64,000 bases of DNA from JAZKID01 sp963714065 (GTDB lineage: Bacteria; Pseudomonadota; Alphaproteobacteria; Rhizobiales; UBA4765): assembly GCA_963714065.1 (NCBI GenBank), contig OY970226.1:930001-994000 (forward strand), given 5' to 3'. Every line of letters starts with the position of its first letter. The first letter of the stretch is position 1. Made by a program: the position numbers and the translations under genes. This document shows positions 25,478 through 34,196 of the stretch, piece after piece. The notes beneath the pieces were generated by a model. The model ran no database searches, was not told where the DNA came from, and worked only from the letters and a program-made list of their open reading frames with translations.

Positions 25478-26431
25478 ATGGATATTCTGTTTGACACTTT
25501 TGGAAACGACTGGCCGCTGATCGGCGCGGCCCTGCTGCTATTCTTTGCCGTCTTCTCGATTAGCTTCTTGAGTCTGAAGCGCGCGAATGCCAACAAGGAG
25601 TTGCGCCGCCGTGCGCAGGGCATCAAGCTCGATGATCAAAACAGCAAACGGGCATTGCGCGGCAAGAGCAAAGCTTCGTTCAACCGTTTCGTCGACGGTC
25701 TCTCCAAACATTTCGATTCGATCGACCCCACGAAAGCCAAGGTGCTGCGCAGCCAGCTGATCCAGGCAGGCCTTTACGATCCGCGCTGGGTGGCAGGTTT
25801 TTTCACCCTGCGCGCCGTGTTCATGGTTCTCGCCGGTATTACCGCCTATATCAGCCTGCCTTTTTTTCTGAAGGTTGCGGGCAGCCCGAAACATCTTGTC
25901 TTGACGGGCGGCTGCGCGCTGATCGGCTATATGGGGCCAGTTTTCTGGCTTAATAGCCGCATCAAAAAGCGTGCGCTGGAACATCGCTCCGGCTTTCCAG
26001 ATTTCATGGACCTGCTTGTCGTCTGCGCCGATGCCGGGGTGAGCATGGAAGCATCCCTGAACCGGGTGGGCACCGAACTTGCCGAAAGCTATCCCTCCCT
26101 TTCCGCCAACCTGCATCTTGCCGTTCTCGAAATCCGGGCGGGCAAGACCATTTCGGACGCGCTCGAGCATCTGGGCGAGCGGCTGTCCATCGAGGAAGCG
26201 CGCACTTTTGCCACGCTTTTGCAGCAATCGGAAGAACTGGGCTCGAGCCTGACCGAGGCCCTACGCGTTTATTCGGACGAAATGCGCCACAAGCGCCTCT
26301 CCCGCGCCGAGGAAAAAGCCCATGCCCTGCCTGCCAAGCTGGTGTTGCCGCTCGGGATCTTCATTTTTCCCATCCTGTTCGTGGTGATCTTGCTGCCTGC
26401 AGTCATGAAAGTATCCCACCTGCATCATTGA
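25478..26431 (+). CDS. tadC: Tad inner-membrane platform protein TadC
   Basis: Second platform protein, paralogous to TadB. 317 residues with an N-terminal span, a linker, paired spans (WVAGFFTLRAVFMVLAGITA; LVLTGGCALIGYMGPVFW), the T2SSF domain (FPDFMDLLVVCADAGVSMEASLNRVG to LGERLSIEEARTFATLLQQSEELGSSLTEALR) and a last span (LVLPLGIFIFPILFVVILLP). Same operon as tadB. Confidence 0.95.
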   Translation: MDILFDTFGNDWPLIGAALLLFFAVFSISFLSLKRANANKELRRRAQGIKLDDQNSKRALRGKSKASFNRFVDGLSKHFDSIDPTKAKVLRSQLIQAGLYDPRWVAGFFTLRAVFMVLAGITAYISLPFFLKVAGSPKHLVLTGGCALIGYMGPVFWLNSRIKKRALEHRSGFPDFMDLLVVCADAGVSMEASLNRVGTELAESYPSLSANLHLAVLEIRAGKTISDALEHLGERLSIEEARTFATLLQQSEELGSSLTEALRVYSDEMRHKRLSRAEEKAHALPAKLVLPLGIFIFPILFVVILLPAVMKVSHLHH

Positions 26432-26486
26432 CGGAGAGATTGACTTTTAATCCCGCATCCCTAACCCTTAACGAAACGAGAAACCC

Positions 26487-27014
26487 ATGTTGAGTTTTCG
26501 CCCATTTGCCATAATGTTTTGCGCGCTTAGCTTAAGCGCCTGTTCGGAATTCGCCAATGACGATTTCGACACCGGCAGCATCGCAACGCCGGATGTGCCG
26601 CTGTCCTTGGTCGCTCCCGCCGCTGTCGCGCCGGCCACGCCGCAGGAACACGCAGCACAGGGCCGCCTCTATCTCGACAAAGGGCTTTATGGCCTGGCCG
26701 AAACCGAATTTCGCGCCGCCGTCGAACTAAAACCGCGCAATGCCGAAGCCTGGCTCGGCCTGGCCGCAGCTTACGACAATCTGCGCCGCTTCGATCTTGC
26801 GGATCGTGCCTATGCGCAGGTGAAAAAACTGCTCGGCGACTCGGCTGAGCTACTCAACAACGAGGGCTATTCGCAACTGATGCGCGGCAATCTGAAGAAA
26901 GCGCGCGCCATGTTCGAAAAGGCGCAGGCGCAGGCCCCGGACAACCCGGTAATCGCCGACAATATCAAAAAGGTCGATGCCGCGCTGACGATGAATTTGC
27001 CGAAGGTGATGTAA
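26487..27014 (+). CDS. tadD: TPR lipoprotein TadD
   Basis: 175 residues. Signal sequence with lipobox LSLSAC at residue about 18, then TPR units (AAQGRLYLDKGLYGLAETEFRAA; AEAWLGLAAAYDNLRRFDLAD; LLNNEGYSQLMRGNLKKARAMF). TadD-like proteins act at the outer membrane, probably assisting secretin or pilus function. Last gene of the tad run. The spacing of 55 bases from tadC is still compatible with one transcript. Confidence 0.85.
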   Translation: MLSFRPFAIMFCALSLSACSEFANDDFDTGSIATPDVPLSLVAPAAVAPATPQEHAAQGRLYLDKGLYGLAETEFRAAVELKPRNAEAWLGLAAAYDNLRRFDLADRAYAQVKKLLGDSAELLNNEGYSQLMRGNLKKARAMFEKAQAQAPDNPVIADNIKKVDAALTMNLPKVM

Positions 27015-27020
27015 GTTTGA

Positions 27021-27416
27021 TTATTTTGCTGTGGTGAGTAGGTTTTTATCCTGGCTCGCAGCCCATTCGTTGCAGGCTTGCTGAGCAAGTGACGTGATTT
27101 CTTCGTTCGGGAACCGCCATCGCCACCAGTTCGCCACAATAGAGGCGATAGGCTTTACAATAGGTTCTTTTATAAATGATTTTAAAGAGACGCTGGGATA
27201 AGTTTGGTCGAATAGCACTTTTGTTCTTTCCGTAACATCTGCGGCATAGCTATCGAGATAAGGCCTCTTCCCTTTTTCATAACAGGCATATCTAAAATCA
27301 TCAGATGTCGGGACATAGTCAGGATCGCCTGTATAGATTTGAGAAGCTTTATACTTCTCTTCATTCTGTGCCGAATAAGGGGCGGTTTGCATGGTGACTT
27401 GAACAAAAAGTGTCAT
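27021..27416 (-). CDS. Hypothetical protein, orphan
   Basis: A 131-residue protein I do not recognise. The start at 27416 has AAGGAG 7 bases upstream, a strong ribosome site. Tyr/Lys-rich N-terminal half (EEKYKASQIYTGDPDYVPTS), no signal peptide, a Trp-rich middle (ANWWRWRFPNEE) and two cysteines. Base composition is more AT-rich than the tad genes beside it. It converges with tadD, stops 6 bases apart. Likely lineage-specific; no function assignable. Confidence 0.55.
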   Translation of the reverse strand: MTLFVQVTMQTAPYSAQNEEKYKASQIYTGDPDYVPTSDDFRYACYEKGKRPYLDSYAADVTERTKVLFDQTYPSVSLKSFIKEPIVKPIASIVANWWRWRFPNEEITSLAQQACNEWAASQDKNLLTTAK

Positions 27417-27520
27417 CGATTATCTCCTTATAATTAAATTAATGGTGGAGGAAAGGCGAAAAAGTTCAAACCTCTTTCAGGAGTTACAGAACTGGGCATT
27501 CTTTTGCAAGAGGGCGGATC

Positions 27521-28645
27521 TTAATGAAGTGGTACAAACGGCGGTGTAAGTCTGATTTGGTCTTTGGCAGCAAGTTGGGAAGTAACCTTGCGTACGGATG
27601 CAATACTGGCCTTCAGCCGTTCCGAAAGATGCCGTTCGGCCACGTAATCTATGGCGCCCGAACGCAGTTCGGGAAGTAATGACAAAATCTGCTTCGCAAG
27701 CAATGTCTCGTCCATGTCGGGATAGCGATGCGTGCTGCTTGCGTGCTTTTTGGTTTCATAGGTAAATTCGGAAGAGAACCCTAGCGATTCAATAAAGTCA
27801 CTTGCTTCTAAAATAGAGCGCGTAGCATGCAATGCTTTAGGAAGGGGATTAATATGCTCGTAGATCGCTGCCGCTGGATAAATATAGCAGCGGCGAGATT
27901 CTGCGCCGACTGTTACTATACATCCGGCGTCTCGCACCAGCACCTGTCCACGCATGCCCTGATGTGCCCGCAAATAAAGCGCGGTCATTTCCGTATCGAG
28001 CAAACGCTTGTCCAGTAAGTCGGTAAGAGGTGTAACTAAGGATAGATCGGCTAAGTGCGTGTCAATAATGTAGCCCGCTTGCTGATGCTCTTGAATTGCG
28101 CTGTTTAGACGCTCTAGTGGTATTTCGCCATCAAGTCCTAAGCCGCCAATATAAACACGCGTTGCCGGATCAATCTGATAAATAGCCGAGGCAAGCATAG
28201 CATCCGCCAAAGGGCTGCTGAGTGTCGGCAATGGCTCGGTTGCTAATACATCACCACCTATATCCACTGCCATAAGCTGCGGCGTTCCAAGATACTTGCG
28301 CAGATCATGCAATGCCGCTACTAACCCTGTCACGCCTTCATGCGGATTGAGAATAAAATGCTGTATGCGCGGATCGGCCTGAACTAGCACCGCCTGATTG
28401 ATTAGCTCGCCTGAAGGAAAAGCGGTAGCGGGCATTACCTCGCCGACATTTTTGCCGACAGACTTTAATGCGGATAGCTCTACACAACGGCGCGGTCCCG
28501 GCAACGGATCTTTAATGAATCGTTCCCACGCTAGACTTGCAACTGAAACCGTCATTCCTTTTTGCAGGAAATGACTGGCTAACAGATGAGCTGTAATAGA
28601 ATCTCCACCGCCTCCAAGCGCGACAATTAAAAGCGATGATGGCAT
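27521..28645 (-). CDS. DUF1152 family protein
   Basis: A 374-residue protein with the N-terminal nucleotide-binding-like strand LLIVALGGGGDSITAHLLAS, a conserved middle with LMAVDIGGDVLA and PLADAMLASAIY, and RVYIGGLGLDGEIP, all DUF1152 features. The family is known mainly from archaea and scattered bacteria and has no established reaction that I know. No signal peptide. AT-richer than the core genes and set between an orphan gene and a tRNA, so horizontal arrival is plausible. Confidence 0.65.
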   Translation of the reverse strand: MPSSLLIVALGGGGDSITAHLLASHFLQKGMTVSVASLAWERFIKDPLPGPRRCVELSALKSVGKNVGEVMPATAFPSGELINQAVLVQADPRIQHFILNPHEGVTGLVAALHDLRKYLGTPQLMAVDIGGDVLATEPLPTLSSPLADAMLASAIYQIDPATRVYIGGLGLDGEIPLERLNSAIQEHQQAGYIIDTHLADLSLVTPLTDLLDKRLLDTEMTALYLRAHQGMRGQVLVRDAGCIVTVGAESRRCYIYPAAAIYEHINPLPKALHATRSILEASDFIESLGFSSEFTYETKKHASSTHRYPDMDETLLAKQILSLLPELRSGAIDYVAERHLSERLKASIASVRKVTSQLAAKDQIRLTPPFVPLH

Positions 28646-28818
28646 AGGCTGGCTGGCTCGTTCAAACCGCTGTTTATTTATTGCATATCAAATTGATACT
28701 ATACAATGGCTGCAAATGCCAAACCAAAATCGGCAGTGCTCATAATAGAAATTTCAAACCGCCGCTCTCGCACTGCCAGCGCGGTTTCCAAGTGCATTTC
28801 CAAATGCTAACTATGAAA

Positions 28819-28893
28819 TGGTGGACACTACAGGGATCGAACCTGTGACCCCTTCCATGTCAAGGAAGTGCTCTACCGCTGAGCTAAGTGTCC
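28819..28893 (-). tRNA. tRNA-Val (anticodon GAC)
   Basis: A complete 75-base cloverleaf on the minus strand with encoded CCA: acceptor GGACACT/AGTGTCC, D-arm AGCTC…GAGC, anticodon stem CTTCC/GGAAG with loop TTGACAT (anticodon GAC at 28859-28861), T-arm ACAGG/CCTGT around TTCGATC. All stems pair. A plus-strand reading frame across it is only its antisense shadow. Confidence 0.95.
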
Positions 28894-29040
28894 TATTCAG
28901 AAGCCAGAAACCGGAAATCAGATGGCCTGTCAACACTTGTAGCTGGATTCCTACTCCCCGCGAGCTACGGCAGACAAGACGCGGGAATGAGCGGATATGG
29001 ATTACGGCATCAAAGCTTATTCGCTAAGCATTTCACCTGC

Positions 29041-29114
29041 GGACACCCAGCAGCTCTGCGGTAGAGCACTTCCTTGACATGGAAGGGGTCACAGGTTCGA
29101 TCCCTGTAGTGTCC
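29041..29114 (+). pseudogene. Degenerate second copy of tRNA-Val(GAC)
   Basis: An inverted copy of the tRNA at 28819-28893. From GCGGTAGAGC onward to GTGTCC it is identical over about 57 bases, including anticodon and T-arm. Its 5' part has changed: acceptor GGACACC (mismatch with AGTGTCC at the seventh pair), three extra bases before the D-stem, discriminator G instead of A, and no CCA. It is probably a pseudo-tRNA, though a functional variant processed by CCA addition cannot be excluded. With the intact copy it makes an inverted repeat around a 147-base spacer that includes a degenerate palindrome. Confidence 0.7.
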
Positions 29115-29164
29115 GGCGAAGCCCGAAAGGGCGAAGACGGACTTTGATCGACCTGTGACCTTTA

Positions 29165-29219
29165 TTTTGTCATTCGCACTGCGCGCTCATTTATGGTTCG
29201 ATCCCCGCAGTGTCCACCA
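29165..29219 (+). repeat. Repeated motif followed by a 25-base tRNA-Val 3' end
   Basis: 29165-29195 holds the same two cores as at 9857-9888 (TTTTGTCATTCGC; CGCGCTCATTTATG, here 4 bases apart). It is followed at once by a tRNA 3' end (GGTTCGATC to CCACCA, 29195-29219) that ends in CCA. This end differs from the intact tRNA-Val at two T-stem positions (CCCGC instead of CCTGT), as in a different tRNA allele. So this is a second place where the motif precedes an imported-looking 3' end of the neighbouring gene. Confidence 0.7.
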
Positions 29220-29311
29220 TTCATTTTCCGATAGTTAAAATACTTACAAAGAAACCCTTGCCAATTTTACCAAGTTGTAATCGCATATAAACTACTGTAC
29301 GGCGTTGCACC

Positions 29312-30214
29312 ATGCGAAGGCAGACGATGGATAGGTTCTTGGCTTTCCAAAGTTCATTTAAATTCTCGAAGAGATTTTTATTTCTACTCATTCCTGCTTT
29401 TTTCATAGCTGCGAATATAGCGTTATTAAAGGCGCAAGAAAGCAAATATCATCCTCTGGATTTTACAAAAGCTTTAGTTTTAACGAGAGGCAAGATTCAC
29501 CCAATTGCTCCTGGTAGTAAGTACTTAAATAAAACGGAAGCTTGCGAATTTTTGAAAGAGATTGATGGCTGGAAAAAATGCGAAAATATAGATCTTTTTA
29601 TAAGCCCCCTCTCGCCTGAAATAGACAACCTGATTGTTTCTTCTCCCAATACCAGCGGATATGTGAAATTCGATGACTGGAATGATAAGGATAAAAGTCG
29701 GGCGATAGAACAGATTTGGAATTCTTTTATAGAGGCTACGAAAATTCAGGGCGAAGCTCTAGGTGAAAAAATCACTCCTATAAAGTGGTACATATATCCA
29801 ACCTTGAATAAATCAAAAGCTTATATGTACTATGCTATTTTGATGAATTGGAATGGAACTAACGTCATCAATGTAAAGGCATCCCTCTTCGACAGAAGCG
29901 GCTATATACCTTTTACGTTTGTACCGGACAAATCGGATATTTCCCAGCAAGAATTGCAAAGGCTTCTGGAAATCACCCTCAGCTCTTATGAAAGCAATAA
30001 AAACCAGTCCTATTCTAAATTTTCAAATGGTGACAAAATAGCATTGGGTGGTGCGCTGGGAGTGCTGGCGACGCTTGTTGGTGTAAAATTTGGAAAAGTT
30101 GCTGCATTAGGAATTGCAGCATTAGCCTTAGCCATTTTAAAGAAACTATGGTTTTTATCATTTATTCCACTTGTCTGGTTTAAAAAACTCTTCTCAAGAA
30201 AAACTCAAAAATGA
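29312..30214 (+). CDS. DUF2167 family membrane protein
   Basis: 300 residues, start at 29312 or at the second Met 29327. N-terminal span (FLFLLIPAFFIAANIALLKA), a globular part with WIYP-like KWYIYPTLNKSKAYMYYAILMNW and SLFDRSGYIPFTFVP, and a C-terminal membrane module GDKIALGGALGVLATLVGVK to WFKKLFSRKTQK. That C-terminal Gly/Ala hydrophobic module with a final KKLF tail resembles DUF2167 proteins. Strongly AT-rich compared with cpdR and the amidohydrolase next to it, so probably acquired. Function unknown. Confidence 0.65.
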   Translation: MRRQTMDRFLAFQSSFKFSKRFLFLLIPAFFIAANIALLKAQESKYHPLDFTKALVLTRGKIHPIAPGSKYLNKTEACEFLKEIDGWKKCENIDLFISPLSPEIDNLIVSSPNTSGYVKFDDWNDKDKSRAIEQIWNSFIEATKIQGEALGEKITPIKWYIYPTLNKSKAYMYYAILMNWNGTNVINVKASLFDRSGYIPFTFVPDKSDISQQELQRLLEITLSSYESNKNQSYSKFSNGDKIALGGALGVLATLVGVKFGKVAALGIAALALAILKKLWFLSFIPLVWFKKLFSRKTQK

Positions 30215-30252
30215 CGTTAATACCTTGGTTGCCTGTCGATTAAAATAGCTTC

Positions 30253-30618
30253 TTAAGCCGCCAGCATGCGGTTGACCTCGTTCACGAGGTCTTTCAGATG
30301 GAAAGGCTTCGAGAGGATGCGCGCATTTTTCGGCGCCTGACTGTCCGGGTTGAGCGCCACGGCGGCAAAGCCGGTGATGAACATGACCTTCAGATCTGGA
30401 TCGAGTTCGGTTGCCCGGCGCGCAAGCTCGATACCGTCCATCTCCGGCATCACGATATCGGTCAGCAGCAGGGTAAAGGCTTCCTCGCGCAGGCGCTCAT
30501 AGGCCGAGCGGCCATTATCGTAGGAGACGACATCGAAACCGGCATTGATCAGCGCCTTGGCCAGAAAACGGCGCATGTCGTTGTCGTCTTCCGCGAGCAA
30601 TATTTTCGAAACCGTCAT
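30253..30618 (-). CDS. cpdR: Response regulator CpdR
   Basis: A stand-alone receiver domain of 121 residues from ATG 30618 (MTVSKILLAEDDNDMRRF). Phosphorylated CpdR controls ClpXP-mediated proteolysis and so the cell cycle in alphaproteobacteria. The phospho-acceptor Asp is in LLTDIVMPEMDGIELA, the acidic pair in LAEDDND, the Thr in FITGFAA and the Lys in SKPFHL. No output domain. It is divergent from the N-formylglutamate amidohydrolase gene, an arrangement conserved in several alphaproteobacteria. The frame extends upstream to 30687 but without family likeness. Confidence 0.88.
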   Translation of the reverse strand: MTVSKILLAEDDNDMRRFLAKALINAGFDVVSYDNGRSAYERLREEAFTLLLTDIVMPEMDGIELARRATELDPDLKVMFITGFAAVALNPDSQAPKNARILSKPFHLKDLVNEVNRMLAA

Positions 30619-30814
30619 GTCCTCAAGTCCTGTCATCAGTCCTAAAGATGCGCATGCGCGGTAAACAACCCCTAAAGCCGCAAACAAATTTCACGGCAAT
30701 TTTTGACCGATTTGCGGCGAAATGGAAAGCAATCATTAATCCTTCATGCCACAGTTGCAGTGGACAGCGCCGGTTTTTAAAGGCACAATTTGGCGGAAAG
30801 ATGTTGATTTGCCG

Positions 30815-31702
30815 ATGAACGACCGCTTAAAGCAACCTTCGCCCGGTTTCGAGGTCATCGCGCCGCAGATCCTGAACGCGCCGCTCCTTCTGAATTCGCC
30901 TCATTCCGGCCGCGCCTACCCTGAGGATTTCCTGCGCGCCTCGCGCCTCGATGCCAACAGCTTGCGCCGCTCGGAAGATGCTTTCGTCGACGATCTGCTG
31001 CGCCCGGCGGCGACTGGCGGCGTACCGCTGATACATGCGCTTTTCCCGCGCGCCTTTCTCGACGTGAACCGCGAGGCCTATGAGCTCGATCCTGCGATGT
31101 TCGCAGGCCCCCTGCCCCCTTTCGTAAATTCGCGCTCGATCCGGGTTGCGGGCGGCCTCGGCACATTGCCGCGCATCGTTGCCGACCGCGAGGAGATCTA
31201 CGCAAAACCACTGAAAGTAGAAGAAGCGCTCCTGCGTATCGAGCGCCATTACAAGCCCTACCACCAGGCCCTCAAAACCTGGCTGCAGCGGCTGCGCCGG
31301 CAGTTCGGGCATGCGGTAATGATCGACTGCCATTCCATGCCCTCCGTGTCGCGCGGCAGCTCCGAAAAGGTGAAGGCCGATTTCGTGCTCGGCGACCGCT
31401 ACGGCACGTCCTGCGCGCCGGGCATTCTCGACATCGTGCACAAGACGCTGGAAAGTTTCGGCTATCGCGTGGCGCGCAACAAGCCTTATGCGGGCGGATT
31501 CATTACCGAGCATTATGGCGCACCGGCGCTCGGCTGCCATGTGCTGCAGCTCGAAGTCAATCGAGCGCTTTACCTCGATGAAGCAACATACGAGAAAAAG
31601 CCCGATTTCGATGTGATCGCGCTGAGGCTTTCGCAAACGGTTGCGGCATTGCTGACCCATCTCGATGCGGCGCTCGATACAAGGCCGCTGGCTGCCGAAT
31701 AA
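30815..31702 (+). CDS. N-formylglutamate amidohydrolase family protein
   Basis: Hydrolyses N-formylglutamate to glutamate and formate in histidine breakdown, though many paralogues have other substrates. About 295 residues from ATG 30815 (MNDRLKQPSPGFEVIAP); a longer start at 30746 is possible. Signatures: LLLNSPHSGRAYPEDFL, the metal-binding VMIDCHSMPSVS, FVLGDRYGTSC, and LQLEVNRALYLDE near the end. No hut genes lie nearby. Its stop overlaps the lytic transglycosylase start by one base. Confidence 0.88.
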   Translation: MNDRLKQPSPGFEVIAPQILNAPLLLNSPHSGRAYPEDFLRASRLDANSLRRSEDAFVDDLLRPAATGGVPLIHALFPRAFLDVNREAYELDPAMFAGPLPPFVNSRSIRVAGGLGTLPRIVADREEIYAKPLKVEEALLRIERHYKPYHQALKTWLQRLRRQFGHAVMIDCHSMPSVSRGSSEKVKADFVLGDRYGTSCAPGILDIVHKTLESFGYRVARNKPYAGGFITEHYGAPALGCHVLQLEVNRALYLDEATYEKKPDFDVIALRLSQTVAALLTHLDAALDTRPLAAE

Positions 31703-32931
31703 TGAAACGCGGCCGCATAAAATACGTGCTTCTTTCCGGAATGCTTCTTGCGGCGCTGTCATGCCAAACAACAAATGCCGCATCGCAAAATTTCCAGGCC
31801 TGGGTGGAAAATTTCAAACCGCGTGCAATTGCTCGCGGCATTCCCGAAGCTCTTTACCTGCAGGTGATGCGCTCCATCGCCCCCGATCTGTCGGTGATCA
31901 AGGCCGATAAGGAACAGCCGGAGGCGACCGAGGAGATCTGGCAATATCTCAACCGCCGCGTTTCCGACTGGCGCGTGCGCGCCGGGCGCGCAAAATTCAA
32001 CGAGACTGTCGCCTTGCTCGATCGCATCGAGAAAACCTATGGCGTCGACCCTGCCATCGTCGCAGCCGTGTGGGGCATGGAATCTTCATATGGCGATCTG
32101 GTCGACAATCCGAAATATATGAAACCGGTGCTGGTTTCGCTTGCAACGCTGGCCTGGAATGAACCGCGGCGGCGCAAATATTGGGAGCAGGAATTGCTCA
32201 ATGCCTTGATCATCGTCGCGCGCGGCTATGCACGACCGGGAGACATGATCGGCTCATGGGCAGGTGCCATGGGCCATACGCAATGGATGCCGGAAGTGTG
32301 GCTGCATATAGGGCTCGACTTCAACAATGATGGCAAGATCTCGCCCTTCGGTCCGCCGGACGACGCGCTAGCAGGCGTTGCGCATTATATGCGCGCGCGC
32401 GGGAAATATCAGCCGGGCGTGCCGTGGGGATATGAAGTCAAAGCCTTGCCGCAATTCAATTTCAAACTCGCCGACAATCGCACCATGCGCAGTTTAAGCG
32501 ATTGGCAAGCGCGCGGCTTACACCGGGCTGATGGAAAACCTTTCGATGGTCACAGCATACAGGCGCGTGCTTTTTTTCCGGCGGGGGAAAACGGCCCCGG
32601 TTTTGTGCTGACGCAGAATTTCCGCGCCGTGATGACCTATAACCCTTCCTTTAAATACGCACTGGCCGTCTGCCTGCTTGCCGACCGCCTGAAAGGCGGC
32701 GCGGGCTTGCTGACACCATGGCCGGGCGCGGAGGCGGCCTTGTCGCTCGAGGAAATGATCGAGCTGCAGCAGCGCCTGACCGCGCTTGGCTTCAATACCG
32801 AAGGCACGGACGGCCGCGTGGGTCTCACCACGATCAAGGCCATTCAGGATTATCAGAAGAGCCGCGGCATGATAGCTAATGGCGCAGCAGGCCCCCGCGT
32901 GCTGCAAGCCTTGCGTGGAGAAAAAAGCTGA
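31702..32931 (+). CDS. Lytic murein transglycosylase (MltB-like), copy 1
   Basis: Exported enzyme that cleaves peptidoglycan glycan strands. 409 residues: signal peptide (MLLAALSCQTTNAA; the Cys may be lipidated), the SLT_2 domain (about 35-330) with the catalytic Glu in WGMESSYGDL and the GSWAGAMGHTQWMP motif, and a C-terminal peptidoglycan-binding repeat (LQQRLTALGFNTEGTDGRVGLTTIKAIQDYQ, about 345-400). It overlaps the next gene by one base; the two are tandem paralogues. Confidence 0.92.
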   Translation: MKRGRIKYVLLSGMLLAALSCQTTNAASQNFQAWVENFKPRAIARGIPEALYLQVMRSIAPDLSVIKADKEQPEATEEIWQYLNRRVSDWRVRAGRAKFNETVALLDRIEKTYGVDPAIVAAVWGMESSYGDLVDNPKYMKPVLVSLATLAWNEPRRRKYWEQELLNALIIVARGYARPGDMIGSWAGAMGHTQWMPEVWLHIGLDFNNDGKISPFGPPDDALAGVAHYMRARGKYQPGVPWGYEVKALPQFNFKLADNRTMRSLSDWQARGLHRADGKPFDGHSIQARAFFPAGENGPGFVLTQNFRAVMTYNPSFKYALAVCLLADRLKGGAGLLTPWPGAEAALSLEEMIELQQRLTALGFNTEGTDGRVGLTTIKAIQDYQKSRGMIANGAAGPRVLQALRGEKS

Positions 32932-34148
32932 TGCGCAAATTTGTTTTCATGGCTGCGCTTTTTGCGAGCCTGCCCGCGCTGGCACAGGAACATCCCGACA
33001 TGGCGCCGGAAGCGATTTTCAAGGCGCAGGCGAATTTCCGCCAATGCCTGATCAATCTGTGGCCACAGGCGGAAGCACGCGGCATATCGGCCATAACCTA
33101 TAACCAGGCGCTTGGCGATCTTGAGCCGGACATGCCGATTATCGATCTCATGAGAAAGCAGCCGGAGTTCGAGCGTCCGCTCTGGTCCTATATCGACGAT
33201 CTCGTCACTTCGATGCGCGTGGCCAAAGGCAGACAGATGGTGGCAAAATACAAAGCCATCTGGCCGCGCATGGAGCAGCGCTTCGGCGTCGACCGCTACA
33301 CCCTGATCGCCTTGTGGGCGGTCGAATCCAATTTCGGCAAAAGCATCGGCGACCGCTCCGTCATCCGCTCCACCGCCACTTTGTCCTGCATCGGGCGGCG
33401 GCAGGATTATTTCAGGAACGAGCTTTTGAGCGCGCTGGAAATTCTGCAGGGCGGCGATGTGCCGCCCTCGCATCTGCGCGGCTCATGGGCGGGCGCTTTC
33501 GGCCATACGCAATTCATGCCCTCCACCTTCAGGCCTTATGCGGTCGATTTCGACGGCGACGGCAAGAAGAACCTGGTCGATTCCATTCCCGATGCGCTGG
33601 CCTCGACTGCCAATAATCTTAAAATGGATGGCTGGGAAACGGGCAAAACCTGGGGGTATGAAGTCAAGCTCGCCCCGAAATTCGATCTGCGCCTGACCGG
33701 CAAAACGCTGGCCCTGTCCGCCTGGAAGCAGGCGGGCGCAAACCGCGCAAACGGCCAAGCCTTTCCGCGACCGGAGGATACGGCGGCGCTGGCGCTGCCT
33801 GTGAGTGCGAGGGGGCCTGCCTTCCTGCTGATGAAAAATTACGAAGTGCTGCACCGCTATAATGGTTCCGAAGCTTATGGCTATGCGGTTGCGCATCTGG
33901 CCGACCGCATACGCGGCGGCGGCGCCCTGATCGGCAAATGGCCGCGCAATATTCGCATGCTGTCGGAAGCCGAAAGACAGGAATTGCAGCAACGGCTTAC
34001 GGCGGCCGGCTTCGATACGGCGGGCACGGAGGGGCGTATCGGCGCCAAGACCCGGGCCGCCATCCGTAATTACCAGATCAGCATTGGCCTTCCCGCCGAC
34101 GGCTTTCCCGCGCCAGAACTGCTGCAAAGGCTCCGCAACGCGCAATAA
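32931..34148 (+). CDS. Lytic murein transglycosylase (MltB-like), copy 2
   Basis: Tandem paralogue of the preceding gene with the same layout. 405 residues: signal peptide (MRKFVFMAALFASLPALAQ), SLT_2 domain with the catalytic Glu in WAVESNFGKSI and GSWAGAFGHTQFMP, and a C-terminal peptidoglycan-binding repeat (LQQRLTAAGFDTAGTEGRIGAKTRAAIRNYQ). The pair have drifted well apart in the middle, so the duplication is old. No other wall enzyme sits in this operon, but it lies downstream of the amidohydrolase and is probably cotranscribed. Confidence 0.92.
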   Translation: MRKFVFMAALFASLPALAQEHPDMAPEAIFKAQANFRQCLINLWPQAEARGISAITYNQALGDLEPDMPIIDLMRKQPEFERPLWSYIDDLVTSMRVAKGRQMVAKYKAIWPRMEQRFGVDRYTLIALWAVESNFGKSIGDRSVIRSTATLSCIGRRQDYFRNELLSALEILQGGDVPPSHLRGSWAGAFGHTQFMPSTFRPYAVDFDGDGKKNLVDSIPDALASTANNLKMDGWETGKTWGYEVKLAPKFDLRLTGKTLALSAWKQAGANRANGQAFPRPEDTAALALPVSARGPAFLLMKNYEVLHRYNGSEAYGYAVAHLADRIRGGGALIGKWPRNIRMLSEAERQELQQRLTAAGFDTAGTEGRIGAKTRAAIRNYQISIGLPADGFPAPELLQRLRNAQ

Positions 34149-34196
34149 GTCGCGTTTTTTGCTGGAAATTTTTTCCAATTCGCTTAAATTGTGCGC

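Noticed and set aside
28818..29027. Plus-strand frame starting MVDTTGIEPVTPS over the tRNA-Val locus
   Set aside because: It is the antisense of tRNA-Val (28819-28893); such frames are a well-known artefact and the rest is non-coding spacer.
30827..31783. 318-residue minus-strand frame over the amidohydrolase
   Set aside because: It mirrors the real gene, has no ribosome site and no recognisable motif.
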